A stretch of 64,000 nucleotides of DNA from Ktedonobacter racemifer DSM 44963 (GCF_000178855.1 NZ_ADVG01000003.1:992001-1056000); one strand, 5' to 3'; positions 44,549 through 53,944 are shown, numbered from the stretch's first letter. Notes: generated from the sequence alone by a model not told the origin. Made by a program: numbers and translations.

Positions 44549-46906
44549 ATGGCGCAACTCGACCAGCCTCAGCTTGAACGCATGCATCGTTACTGGAACG
44601 CGGCCAACTATCTGACTGTCGGCCAGATCTATTTACAGGCTAATCCCCTCTTACGAGAGCCACTCAGCCCTGAACATATCAAACCCCGCCTGCTGGGCCA
44701 CTGGGGGACCTCGCCTGGTCTGAGCTTTATCTATGTCCACCTTAATCGGCTCATCAAGGAGCGCGACGCCAATATGATCTATCTGGCTGGCCCCGGCCAC
44801 GGTGGACCCGCTATCGTGGCCAATGTCTACCTGGAGGGCACCTATAGTGAGGTCTATCCCCATATTACACAGGATCACGATGGGATGCATAGGCTATTCC
44901 GCCAGTTCTCGACTCCAGGCGGCATTCCCAGCCACGTCAGCGTTCCCACCCCTGGCTCCATTCACGAGGGCGGTGAGCTGGGCTATGTGCTCTCGCATGC
45001 CTTTGGCGCGGCCTTCGACAATCCTGACCTGGTTGTGGCGGCGGTGATCGGCGACGGCGAGGCGGAGACCGCGCCGCTTGAAGGCGCCTGGAAGAGTCTG
45101 AGCTATCTCAATCCCATCCGCGATGGCGCGGTCCTCCCCATCCTCCATCTCAATGGCTATAAAATCTCCGGTCCCACGGTGCTGGGGCGCGCCTCTGATG
45201 ACCACATTCGCAATTTAATTTCAGGCTATGGCTACGATGTGCATTTCCTGGAGGGCGATGATCCCATGCAGATGCACCGCGCCTTCGCCGAGCTACTTGA
45301 TACCTGCTATGAGAAGATTCGCGCCTGCCAGGAGTATGCCCGCTCACACGGCGTCCAGAGCGTGCCTCCCTGGCCCGCGATCATTCTGCGTACTCCCAAG
45401 GGCTGGACCGGGCCAAAGGAGGTCGATGGCAAACGCATCGAGGGAACCTACCGCGCACACCAGGTTCCCATCGACGGAGTCAAAAACAATCCAGAGCATC
45501 TGCACATGCTCGAAGAGTGGATGCGCAGCTACCAGCCAGGCGAGATCTTTGACGAGAACGGAAGGCTCATCCCCGAACTGGCGGAGCTGGCACCACAGGG
45601 CACGCGCCGCATGGGCGCCAATCCTCACGCCAATGGTGGTCTCCTGCTCCAGGATCTGCATCTCCCGCTTTTTACCGACTACGCCCTGGGTGTCAAGAAG
45701 CCCGCCACGGAGCATCATGAGTCCACGCGCCAGCTCGGCATGTGGATGCGCGACATCTTCTCCGCCAATAAAGAGCAGCAGAACTTCCGCCTCTTCTGTC
45801 CCGACGAGACCAACTCCAACCGCCTGGGCAATGTGTTTGAGGTCGAGAATCGCTGCTTCGTCGAGCCAATTATCAGCGATGATGACAATCTCTCGCCCGA
45901 TGGGCGCGTGATGGAGGTCTTAAGCGAGCATCTCTGTCAGGGCTGGCTGGAGGGCTATCTCCTCACCGGACGCCATGGTATCTTCGCCACCTATGAGGCC
46001 TTCGCCATGGTCTCGGCCTCCATGACCATTCAGCACTCCAAGTGGATGGAGGAGGGCATCAAGCTCCCCTGGCGCGCGGATATCTCCTCGCTCAATATCC
46101 TGCTGACCTCAACCTGCTGGCGCAACGACCACAACGGGTTCAGCCACCAGGGACCCGGCCTGATCGATACCGTGCTCTCCAAGAAAGGGACCGTGGCGCG
46201 TATCTACCTGCCACCCGATGCCAACTGCCTCCTCTCGGTGGCCGATCACTGTCTGCGCAGCCGCAACTATGTCAACCTGATTGTAATCGATAAACAGCCC
46301 CAACTCCAATGGCTCAATATGCAGGATGCCATTGACCACTGTACACGCGGCCTCTCTACCTGGCAGTGGGCCAGCAACGACCAGGATGTTGAGCCCGACG
46401 TGGTCATGGCCTGCGCGGGCGATATTCCCACTCTGGAGACCATCGCGGCGGCCTGGTGGCTACGCCAGCACATCCCAGAGCTAAAAGTACGCGTGGTCAA
46501 CGTGGTCGACCTGATGACGCTCTATCCCCCCTATCTCCATCCTCATGGCATGGAGGAGGCCAAATTCGTCGAGCATTTTACCGAGGACAAACCGGTCGTC
46601 TTCGCCTTTCACGGCTATCCACGCGCCATTCACGAACTCGTGCATGGTCGCGCTAACGAGGAACGCTTCCACGTACGCGGCTTCAACGAAGAGGGAACAA
46701 CCACGACTCCCTTCGACATGGTGGTGCTCAACGGCATGAGCCGCTACCACCTCTGCATTGAGGTGTTGCGCCGCGCCCGGCGTGTCCACGGGCTTATTCC
46801 GGCCCTGATCGCCGAATGCAACGATCTGCTCGCCAAGCACCATACCTACGTCCGCGCCCACCTCGAAGATATGCCCGAGATCCGCGACTGGGCCTGGACT
46901 GATTAG
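44549..46906 (+). CDS. xfp: Xylulose-5-phosphate/fructose-6-phosphate phosphoketolase
   Basis: A 785-residue thiamine-diphosphate enzyme that splits xylulose 5-phosphate (and often fructose 6-phosphate) with phosphate into acetyl phosphate and a shorter sugar phosphate. The length is typical. Family stretches seen: LGHWGTSPGLSFIYVHLNR, GPGHGGPAIVANVYLEGTYS, PGSIHEGGELGYVLSHAFGA, VAAVIGDGEAETAPLEGAWK (ThDP-binding GDG region), WRNDHNGFSHQGPG and a complete C-terminal domain. It opens a carbon-saving bypass to acetyl phosphate; no acetate kinase is adjacent. AGGAG precedes the ATG. A TnpB element is inserted directly after its stop codon. Confidence 0.96.
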   Translation: MAQLDQPQLERMHRYWNAANYLTVGQIYLQANPLLREPLSPEHIKPRLLGHWGTSPGLSFIYVHLNRLIKERDANMIYLAGPGHGGPAIVANVYLEGTYSEVYPHITQDHDGMHRLFRQFSTPGGIPSHVSVPTPGSIHEGGELGYVLSHAFGAAFDNPDLVVAAVIGDGEAETAPLEGAWKSLSYLNPIRDGAVLPILHLNGYKISGPTVLGRASDDHIRNLISGYGYDVHFLEGDDPMQMHRAFAELLDTCYEKIRACQEYARSHGVQSVPPWPAIILRTPKGWTGPKEVDGKRIEGTYRAHQVPIDGVKNNPEHLHMLEEWMRSYQPGEIFDENGRLIPELAELAPQGTRRMGANPHANGGLLLQDLHLPLFTDYALGVKKPATEHHESTRQLGMWMRDIFSANKEQQNFRLFCPDETNSNRLGNVFEVENRCFVEPIISDDDNLSPDGRVMEVLSEHLCQGWLEGYLLTGRHGIFATYEAFAMVSASMTIQHSKWMEEGIKLPWRADISSLNILLTSTCWRNDHNGFSHQGPGLIDTVLSKKGTVARIYLPPDANCLLSVADHCLRSRNYVNLIVIDKQPQLQWLNMQDAIDHCTRGLSTWQWASNDQDVEPDVVMACAGDIPTLETIAAAWWLRQHIPELKVRVVNVVDLMTLYPPYLHPHGMEEAKFVEHFTEDKPVVFAFHGYPRAIHELVHGRANEERFHVRGFNEEGTTTTPFDMVVLNGMSRYHLCIEVLRRARRVHGLIPALIAECNDLLAKHHTYVRAHLEDMPEIRDWAWTD

Positions 46907-46910
46907 CGAT

Positions 46911-46939
46911 GTGAAGTACCCCACGCCTAAAGGCGGGGG
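46911..46939 (-). ncRNA. Right end and omega-RNA 3' hairpin of the second TnpB element
   Basis: On the minus strand CCCCCGCC-TTTA-GGCGTGGGG (46919-46939) is followed by TACTTCAC. It has the same TTTA loop and single bulged T as the hairpin at 39998-40018, with paired base changes that keep the stem. The element end lies within about 5 bases of the phosphoketolase stop, so the adjoining guide would match the 3' end of that gene. Confidence 0.55.
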
Positions 46940-48329
46940 CTTCGACAGTGGTCGGCACCCTTCTTGGAGGGAAACGATCTCTGTGGGGCGCTTCCCACCC
47001 CGACCACCTTCCTGGTGGCTTTGCGTTTCTTGCGTTCGCGAATGGGTCCGTGCAGCTCATAGCGGCGCAGGATGTTGAGAGCGGCATTCTCATCGCGATC
47101 TAACTCAGCCCCACACGTGGGACAGGAATGCCATCGCTCCGAGAGGTCTTTGGGGACCAGGACCCCGCAGCCACTGCACAGCTGACTCGTTTGCTGGGGC
47201 GCCACCTTCACCGCCATGCCGCCAGCCTCTTCCGCTTTGCAGGCACACAGTGTGATGAACCGACCCCAGGCCGCATCCAGGATACTCTTGTTGAGGCCGC
47301 CTTTGGCTGCCGCTCCATTGGGCAGATAGTGCGTCACCGCCGCTGCCGTGCCACTGTTGCTCCCCTGCAGAGGTGCAGGGGCTTCCGCAGGTTTGAGTTT
47401 GGGTCTTGCCGTCATATTGGGGATCTGCAACGCTTCAAACACCAGCATCCCATACTGATTGACCAACTGGCGCGACGCCTTATGCAGGAAGTCCTGTCGA
47501 CGATGGCGCACCTTGCGGTAGAGTCGCGTCAAGGCACGCTTGGCTCGGGCGCGTCGATGACTGCCCTGCTTACGCCGAGAGAGCCTGCGATGGGCCTCCT
47601 TGATCTGCTGCTCGGTGGAACGGTAGATGCGCGGATTGGCGATCTGCTCGCCTGTGGAGAGCGTGGCATAGGAGGTAATGCCCATATCAATGCCCACCGT
47701 CTTCGTGGAGGGATGCACCGGCGTTGCACCAATGGCCTGCTCCACGCTGAAAACCGCATACCATTGGTCGCCATCGTGTTTGATGGTGCAGCCTTTGATG
47801 GTGCCTTTGATGGGTCGATGCACCACCATCTTGAGATGCCCGATCTTCGAGAGCTTCAACCGACAGGTTTCTTCTTCTTGGTGTCATGGGACGTGAGGGC
47901 GCCGATGATCTCATAGCCACTCTGCGGATAGGTGAAGGAGCGATAGCGCGCGTTGGATTTATAGCGTGGATAGCCTGGGGTCTGCCCCTCATCAACGCGC
48001 CGAAAGAAGGCCTTCATGGCTTTATCGAGGCGTCTCAATACATCCTGTTGGACCTGGGAATAGATCTCCTGATACTCGGGACGCTCCTCTTTGAGCTGAG
48101 GCAATTGCTCGGATTGCATGCCATAGGAGACCGAGACGCCTGCCATTTTGTAGGCGGCGGTGCGTTCTTCCAGGCTCGCATTGTAGAGCTCTTTACAGCG
48201 CCGAAGCGTCCAGAGAAGGGTGCCTTCTTGCTTGCGGGTGGGATACAGGCGATAGACAGAGGCTTTGACGCGCACCGGCAACGCTGTCTCATCTGGCTGT
48301 CGCTCTGGTGTCTCCCTCGCATCTTCCAT
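46927..48329 (-). pseudogene. tnpB: Second TnpB, IS200/IS605-type, frame-shifted
   Basis: A different TnpB subtype from that at 38703. The N-terminal frame starts at 48329 (MEDARETPERQ; GAGGAGGGG upstream) and ends at 47856 after TKKKKPVG. The rest is -1 shifted and ends at 46927. The shift falls at or near an AAG-AAG-AAG-AAA tract (47866-47878). The second part has RuvC-I (VGIDMGITSYA), RuvC-II (MLVFEALQIPNM), a zinc finger (CSGCG...CPTCG) and RuvC-III (LDRDENAALNILRR). All catalytic residues persist. No tnpA is seen. Probably a recent single-base loss in a repetitive tract. Confidence 0.85.
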
Positions 48330-48645
48330 GTATCCCCTCCTCTCACGGTATTTCTGCTCACTTCGGTGCTGAGATCTTGTTACAGGTATAGAACAGGATT
48401 TCAAGAAGCAGTATACAGAAGCCTCGCGTTTCTGTCAAGTCCTCGCTTTTCTTTGGGTAGGCGTCATTTTTTTGCACCGAAGTACCCAGAGGAAAGCGCC
48501 CATCTTCCTGTTGGGATTGACAGGATTGAGTGACAAAAACGAGTTGGAAAGGGATTGCGGCTGGCCTTTCCACATCATATACTGAAGCAGAGAGGTGGCC
48601 GACTGGCCTCTCTCTTTCAAATCTTTCTTCAGAACAGGATGTTTC
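48330..48645. other. Left end region of the second TnpB element
   Basis: No gene is supported here. ACTTCGGTGC (48360-48369) is inverted at 48474-48483, which may mark the left-end hairpin or a nearby duplication. The element boundary cannot be fixed from sequence. Confidence 0.35.
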
Positions 48646-49077
48646 ATGGAACTGATGCAGCCGTTTCAACGCATCAATCTCAGCGACCTTTCCCAACGAA
48701 TGAATGAACGCTATCAAAACGTCGTCGTGAATGAGGTCAACGAGAGTTGCCTGCGTCTCGCCGTCTTTACCGGAGAGTATCCCTGGCATCGCCATCCAGA
48801 GTCGGATGAACTCTTTTTGGTGCTCGAAGGCGAACTCACCATTGATTTCACGGATCAGGAGTCCGTGACCCTTGCTCCCAATGATCTGTTTACGATTCCC
48901 GCAGGTCGTATCCATCGCACACGGTCTTCACAACGCACGGTCAACCTCTGTTTTGAGCACACCCAAGCGACGACAGAATTCATAGAAGAGGTGGGTCTCT
49001 CTTCTCAGCTTCCAGCAGAGGATCAGCCGAGCGTATGCAAGATGACAGAAGATCCTGAATGCTCGCACCAGGCCTGA
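48646..49077 (+). CDS. Cupin-domain protein
   Basis: A 143-residue single-domain cupin. Motif 1 is GEYPWHRHPESDELFLVLEG, with two His and one Glu placed for a metal. Motif 2 is PAGRIHRT, with the third His. The ATG at 48646 follows AGGATG; the GTG at 48595 has no site. A stretch of about 35 residues after the barrel ends in PECSHQA. The activity is unknown; cupins range from isomerases to dioxygenases. The IMPase gene starts 20 bases after its stop, so the two are probably co-transcribed. Confidence 0.85.
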   Translation: MELMQPFQRINLSDLSQRMNERYQNVVVNEVNESCLRLAVFTGEYPWHRHPESDELFLVLEGELTIDFTDQESVTLAPNDLFTIPAGRIHRTRSSQRTVNLCFEHTQATTEFIEEVGLSSQLPAEDQPSVCKMTEDPECSHQA

Positions 49078-49097
49078 GGATGAGGAAGGAAAAATCG

Positions 49098-49928
49098 ATG
49101 GAGTATCGAACATTTCTCGTGAAGACGCTTGAAGATGCTGCGCACATTGCACGAGACCGTTTTGGGAAGGTTTCCTCAACGACCAAAGTGGGTGACCCAA
49201 CCCAGGTGGTCACCGAGGCGGATATAGAGATCGGAAGCATGATCGTCGAGGCGATCCAGCAGACCTATCCGACCCATAATATCATCGATGAAGAGACGGG
49301 AAGCGTTGACAACCGCTCGCCTTATACCTGGGTTGTCGATCCCATCGACGGCACCAGTAATTTCGCGCAGGCCAGTCCGCTCTATGGCTGTATGCTGGGA
49401 CTGCTCAGGGAGCACGAACCCGTTGCCGGTGGGTTCGCGCTCCCTGCGTTTCACGAAATCGACACCGCTGAACGAGGGCAAGGGGCCTACTGCAACCAGC
49501 AGCGCCTGCAGGTGCAGGATGGGAAGGACCTGTGCTCAGTCCTCATTTCCTACGGGATCGAGGGAAATCAGAGCGATCCAATGAGTACGAGAAGCGAATG
49601 TGAACTTTTCACAGAACTGGTCCTGGCGTGCAGGGGGGTGCAAACCAGCGGCAGCGTTTTTGATGCGGCAATGACAGCGAAAGGAGTGTATGGGGGATTT
49701 CTGTATCGAGACTGTAAAATCTGGGACAATGTTGCTCAACACATCGTGCTTGAGGAAGCGGGCGTTCTCTACACCGATTTTTTCGGCCAGCCAATCGATT
49801 ACAGGCATCCTTTGACGAAAGCCACAACGCCATTTGGCTTTTGCGCAGCTCCCCCGGCTGTACACGGCCAACTTCAGCAGATGATTGCCACGTGGAAGAA
49901 GCAGTCCGCTTGGGCCTTCGAGAAATAA
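49098..49928 (+). CDS. Inositol monophosphatase family protein
   Basis: A 276-residue Mg-dependent phosphatase of the IMPase/FBPase/CysQ group. The ATG at 49098 has GAGGAAGG 7 bases upstream; the ATG at 49059 lies in the cupin gene. Metal-binding motifs are DEETG (near residue 65), WVVDPIDGTSNFAQ and CKIWDNVAQHIVLEEAG. Substrates may be inositol phosphate, histidinol phosphate or PAP; these cannot be told apart here. It lies between two mobile elements. Confidence 0.92.
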   Translation: MEYRTFLVKTLEDAAHIARDRFGKVSSTTKVGDPTQVVTEADIEIGSMIVEAIQQTYPTHNIIDEETGSVDNRSPYTWVVDPIDGTSNFAQASPLYGCMLGLLREHEPVAGGFALPAFHEIDTAERGQGAYCNQQRLQVQDGKDLCSVLISYGIEGNQSDPMSTRSECELFTELVLACRGVQTSGSVFDAAMTAKGVYGGFLYRDCKIWDNVAQHIVLEEAGVLYTDFFGQPIDYRHPLTKATTPFGFCAAPPAVHGQLQQMIATWKKQSAWAFEK

Positions 49929-49985
49929 CGACCTCGTTGTCCATCCTCCCAAGATCCTCCAGGGGATGGACAGACAGGGAAAACG

Positions 49986-51581
49986 ATGAGGGAGAAACGG
50001 ATGGATGACAAGTTGGACCAGCAGTAGCAAGAGCTTGCGGCAGAGGTGCTGAGCGGCATGAAAGAGTGGCGACAAGCTCATCCCAAGGCCACATTCCGGG
50101 AGATCGAGCAGGCAGTCGCCGAGCAGATGAGCCGGTTAGAAGCTCGATTGCTGCAAGAGACGGCGCAGGCCAGTTCACAGCGAGATTGGCGAGCCGAGAC
50201 AGAACAGGCACCGCGCTGCCCTGTGTGTGACGAGAGGCTCTTGAAGCGAGGGAAACGCCTGCGCAACTTGCAAGGACGAGGCGGCAAAGAGATCCAACTG
50301 GAGCGGAGTTACGGCATGTGCCCGGTGTGTGGAACCGGGCTTTTTCCCCCTGGATAACGAGTTGCAGTTGCTCCCCGGAAGCCTGACGCCGACGCAGCAC
50401 GAACATCTGGTGCATTTGGGGACGTGGATACCGTTTGCCCGTGCGAGCCAAATGCTGGAGCGGATGCTGGGAGTCCACGTGAGTGAAGCGACAGCGCGCC
50501 GGATGACGGAACAGGTGGGGAAACAGATGGAAACAGTGCAGACGGAGGAAAGCCTGAAGCCAGGCAACGAGGACCCATGTGGGACCACCGAGAAGCGGCT
50601 CGCTATGAGCGCCGATGGAGCCTATGTGCCACTGGTCGGAGGAGAGTGGGCAGAAGTGCGAACCGTGGCCATTGGTGAAGTCGGGCAAGTGGAGGAGGCA
50701 GACCAGCGAGCAGCGGATCAAGACTCGCAGGACGTGCACGTAACCCACCTCTCGTACTTTTCGCGCATTACCTCGGCTTCCTCCTTCGCCGATTTGGCTG
50801 AGGGAGAAATGCAACGGCGAGAGGTGCGGCAGGCGACGGCGGTCTGCGCGGTAGCCGATGGGCAGACTGGGTACAGGGCTTTATCGACCTCCAACGCTCT
50901 GATGCGGTACGCATTCTCGATTTTCCCCATGCCGCAGAACATCTGAGCGCGCTGGTCGAAGCTCTCAGGCAAGCGGGCATGGCCATGCCCGCTGACATTG
51001 TGGAGCGCAGCTTACATATCGTCAAACACCGTGGGCCTCGTCCTTTGCTCCGCCTGTTGGACCGCGTGCCACCCGCCATCTGCGAACGGGACGCCGTTCA
51101 GGTACAAATCCGCTATTTCCGCAAACGTGAATCCCTTATGCAATACCCGTCCTATCGTGCACAGGGTTGGCCTATTGGCTCAGGCATAGTGGAGAGCGCC
51201 AACAAGCTCGTCGTTCAGGCTCGTCTCAAAGGTGCTGGCATGCATTGGGCACCGGCTCACGTTAATCCCATGCTGGCTTTGCGCACCAGCGTGTGTAATG
51301 ATCGGTGGGATGAAAGCTTCCAGCAGGCCGAACTCCACCAGATAAAGCTCCGTTTGCAGCAGCGCCGAGAGCGTGCCCATCCCCGGCTGTTGGCGCTGGC
51401 TTCCTCGCTGGTTAAGCTCTCCCTATACCTGTGCCCTGCTCTCTCTGTTCCCCCGCCTCCCATACCTCTACCGCGGGTCTCTTCTCCCCCAGCCATGATC
51501 GCCGGAACCTCACGCCCGTCTCCTCACCATCCCTGGAAACGGGCGCTGGTAACTCATCCAAAGGGCTCTGCAAAAAAGTGA
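49986..51581 (+). pseudogene. ISKra4-like transposase, decayed
   Basis: The pieces of one transposase of about 530 residues lie in three frames. The N-terminal frame from the ATG at 49986 has an in-frame TAG at 50025-50027; it continues to 50357 with a zinc-finger-like CPVCDERLLKRGKR...CPVCG. The frame then changes +1 at TTTTTCCCCC (50341-50350) and -1 near GATGGGCAGAC (50858-50863). The last part has WPIGSGIVESANKLVVQARL, typical of ISKra4-family enzymes. Three lesions make it inactive. I could not identify the ends. Confidence 0.85.
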
Positions 51582-51684
51582 CGCTCACCCCTTTTCTTTG
51601 TTGTCCCAACCACCCAAGCTACTCCCACAAGGAACGGCCCTTGTATCCCCATGGCTCAAGCCAGGGGTTTTACGGGCCGGTTTG

Positions 51685-51775
51685 ATAACATAGGGGGGAT
51701 AGCGTGATGATGGGTTGGCTTCGCCAGCCCATCATCACGCTATCCCCCCTATGTTATGCGAAGCACCGCAGGTGC
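51685..51775 (+). repeat. Bipartite hairpin element near the ISKra4 remnant
   Basis: A 35-bp stem (51685-51719 with 51723-51757, TTC loop, one G-T pair) is followed by GCACC-GCA-GGTGC (51763-51775). Compared with GCGCC-GCA-GGCGC elsewhere, both sides of one base pair have changed together. It abuts the 3' end of the minus-strand response regulator, pointing into it. Confidence 0.7.
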
Positions 51776-51778
51776 AAG

Positions 51779-52483
51779 CTAACGAGACAGGAGCCCTCGT
51801 TCAAGCGCGACCGCAACGGCTGAGGTACGTGAGTCGACCCCAAGCTTGGTATAAATACTGGTGAGATGCGCTCCCACCGTGCGCAGGCTGATGCCGAGTT
51901 GGGCTGCAATCTCTTTGCTGCGCTCGCCACTCGCTACTTTACGCAAAACTTCTAGCTCTCTCTCGCTTAGCTCACCCTCGCCACTACTCCTGGTCCCTAA
52001 AGAAGGACGCCGCTCCTGAGAAGCACGAGAGAGCAGGCGTGCCACAACTCCTGGTTGAAGAAGCGTTTCTCCACGCGCCGCGCTACGTATAGCTTGAAAC
52101 ATCGTTTCACTACTGGTGTCTTTCAGCAGATAACCGCAAGCGCCGGCACGCAGACCGCGCAACATTAGATCGTCCTCGTTATAGGTAGTCAAAATAACGA
52201 TAGCGATATGCGGCCATCGCCCTCGTAAATGAGTGATCGCCTCCAGCCCATCCATTCCTGGCATACGCAGATCCATCAGTACCACATCGGGCTGCGTCTC
52301 TTTGACGACACTAAGAGCGCTTGCTCCATCTGCCGCCTCCCCCACCATGACAAAGCCCTCACCCAATATCTCCAGCATCATACGCAAGCCCTCGCGCACA
52401 ACCTGGTGATCGTCGACAACAACAACACGGATGAGCCCCTGCTCATGCTGATTCGCTTTCGTACGCATATATTCTTCACTCAT
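51779..52483 (-). CDS. NarL/LuxR-family response regulator
   Basis: A 234-residue regulator. The start at 52483 (MSEEYMRTKANQ) overlaps the kinase stop by 8 bases; the longer frame to 52594 lies inside the kinase gene. The receiver has VVVDDHQVVREG with phospho-acceptor D71 (VLMDLRMPGMDG) and the C-terminal LuxR helix-turn-helix is ELSERELEVLRKVASGERSK...LGISLRTVGAHLTSIYTKLG. It is paired with the kinase at 52476-53843 and probably controls the divergent ABC transporter at 54160. Confidence 0.94.
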   Translation of the reverse strand: MSEEYMRTKANQHEQGLIRVVVVDDHQVVREGLRMMLEILGEGFVMVGEAADGASALSVVKETQPDVVLMDLRMPGMDGLEAITHLRGRWPHIAIVILTTYNEDDLMLRGLRAGACGYLLKDTSSETMFQAIRSAARGETLLQPGVVARLLSRASQERRPSLGTRSSGEGELSERELEVLRKVASGERSKEIAAQLGISLRTVGAHLTSIYTKLGVDSRTSAVAVALERGLLSR

Positions 52484-53843
52484 GACGCACCTCTTCCCTG
52501 ATCGCTTCACGCTGCTCTTGCGGGCACTGATCCGAGGAGAGCGGGCAAAAGAAACGCAGGGTCGTTCCCTGGCCCGGAGCACTGCATACCTCAAAGCGAG
52601 CCCCTATCAGGCGCGCGCGCTCACGTAGTCCGAGCAAACCAAAATGACCGGGTAGCTGCTGCGCCTGGATAGGAAAAAAACCAACCCCGTCATCGCGCAA
52701 CATAATGATTAACTGTTGCCGCTCACACATGGCACGCAAAAAAACGTTATGCGCCTGGGCATGCCGCACAATATTGCTAAGTCCCTCGCTAATCATGCGC
52801 TGTATGTGCTCATATGAGGCAGAAGGAGCCAGGGCAAGGGCTTCAATATCACACTCACAAGGAATGCTTGTGTACTCAGTAAAGCGTTTGACTTCCTGTT
52901 GGATAGCTTCTTGCAGATCAAGGGAGCCAGGGGTTTCGGCGCGCAGATCATCAATGGCGTTGCGAGCCTCCGTAAGAGTTGCACGCGCACGCGCCATCGC
53001 TTGCTGCACAATAATGCGCGCCTGGACAACTTGCTCACGTGCCAGCAAACCATTCGTTGTCTCCAACTGCATCGTGAGCGCAACCAGGCCCTGAGAAAGC
53101 GTGTCATGTAGCTCACGTGCCAGCCGCTGGCGTTCGGTAACCAGGGTCAGGTCTTGCACCTGGGCCGCGTAGTCTTCAAGCTGCATATGTGCCTCCTCCA
53201 ACTGTGCATGGGTACGTTCCAGTTCGTGGTGCGCCTGTTCAACCTCACTGAGCAACTCCTGATCACGTTGGTGAGCCTGTGCGCGTTGGCGGTAGAGAAG
53301 GAGGCAGGCAATGATAAACATCAGAATGACCAGGAAGTTGGCGGACTTGACGAGGGCATTCTGGAAGTTAGTTGTAAATAGACCTTGTTGTGGAAGAGTC
53401 GCAAGCGTATATAAAACAAGGTAGCTACCCGAGATGATAATCGTCGGGCGCGTCCACTTAAGTAAGCTTACAGCCTCAAGCGTTAATGCCAGAAAGAGGG
53501 TTGAGATCGCAAACTGAGAGCCAGTAACCACCAGCATACCCTCTACGAGTAACGCCTGGACAAGGAAATAGGCCCAGAGGTAGCGCTGCTTGAGATGCCT
53601 GTAGAGCACGATCCAATGCAGCGCGCCATGTAACAGTAATCCACAGGAGACAAACACCAGGTCACCAAGGACTGAGTAGAGCCCCGCCGCTCCATCTTTC
53701 CTCACGACACCCATAGAATCTTGTATAGCAGAGAGGTACATCAACACACTTTGCGCGTATACAACTCCTACCCATATCAAGAGAAGCCAGCGCAAAGGAT
53801 GTTTCTGGCCAACAACTATATTCTGCTGCTGCATCTTACGCAT
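52476..53843 (-). CDS. Membrane sensor kinase, HisKA_3/NarL-type
   Basis: A 455-residue kinase. Six hydrophobic segments fill about residues 15-185, with little outside the membrane, so the signal is sensed in or near the bilayer. A coiled coil follows (about 190-230), then the HisKA_3 box RLARELHDTLSQGLVALTMQ with the phospho-accepting His, and an ATPase domain (SEGLSNIVRHAQAHN, LRDDGVGFFPI, GLLGLRERARL). Such intramembrane kinases often respond to cell-envelope antibiotics together with ABC systems of the type found divergently. The ATG at 53843 is only 2 bases from GGAG; the next ATG, three codons on, may be the true start. Confidence 0.9.
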   Translation of the reverse strand: MRKMQQQNIVVGQKHPLRWLLLIWVGVVYAQSVLMYLSAIQDSMGVVRKDGAAGLYSVLGDLVFVSCGLLLHGALHWIVLYRHLKQRYLWAYFLVQALLVEGMLVVTGSQFAISTLFLALTLEAVSLLKWTRPTIIISGSYLVLYTLATLPQQGLFTTNFQNALVKSANFLVILMFIIACLLLYRQRAQAHQRDQELLSEVEQAHHELERTHAQLEEAHMQLEDYAAQVQDLTLVTERQRLARELHDTLSQGLVALTMQLETTNGLLAREQVVQARIIVQQAMARARATLTEARNAIDDLRAETPGSLDLQEAIQQEVKRFTEYTSIPCECDIEALALAPSASYEHIQRMISEGLSNIVRHAQAHNVFLRAMCERQQLIIMLRDDGVGFFPIQAQQLPGHFGLLGLRERARLIGARFEVCSAPGQGTTLRFFCPLSSDQCPQEQREAIREEVRHE

Positions 53844-53868
53844 CGCTCCATTTTACAGGATATTCTCA

Positions 53869-53944
53869 GCGCCTACGTCGCTTCGTCTGGGTAGAGGATG
53901 TGGTGTGCAAATGCGCAGGCATTTGCACACCACATCCTCTACCC
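53869..53944 (-). repeat. Bipartite hairpin element, minus orientation
   Basis: A perfect 26-bp stem (53889-53914 with 53919-53944) is followed on the minus strand by a variant short hairpin GCGAC-GTA-GGCGC (53869-53881). The kinase gene starts 26 bases further at 53843. The interval is divergent with the ABC genes. Nothing else is evident in 53945-54159. Confidence 0.6.

Noticed and set aside
48358..48915. 185-residue minus-strand frame opposite the cupin gene
   Set aside because: The plus strand encodes a complete cupin with both motifs and a good start.
49609..50814. 401-residue minus-strand frame across the ISKra4 remnant
   Set aside because: Low-complexity, Cys/Leu/Ser-rich translation typical of an antisense frame; the plus strand holds recognisable transposase pieces.
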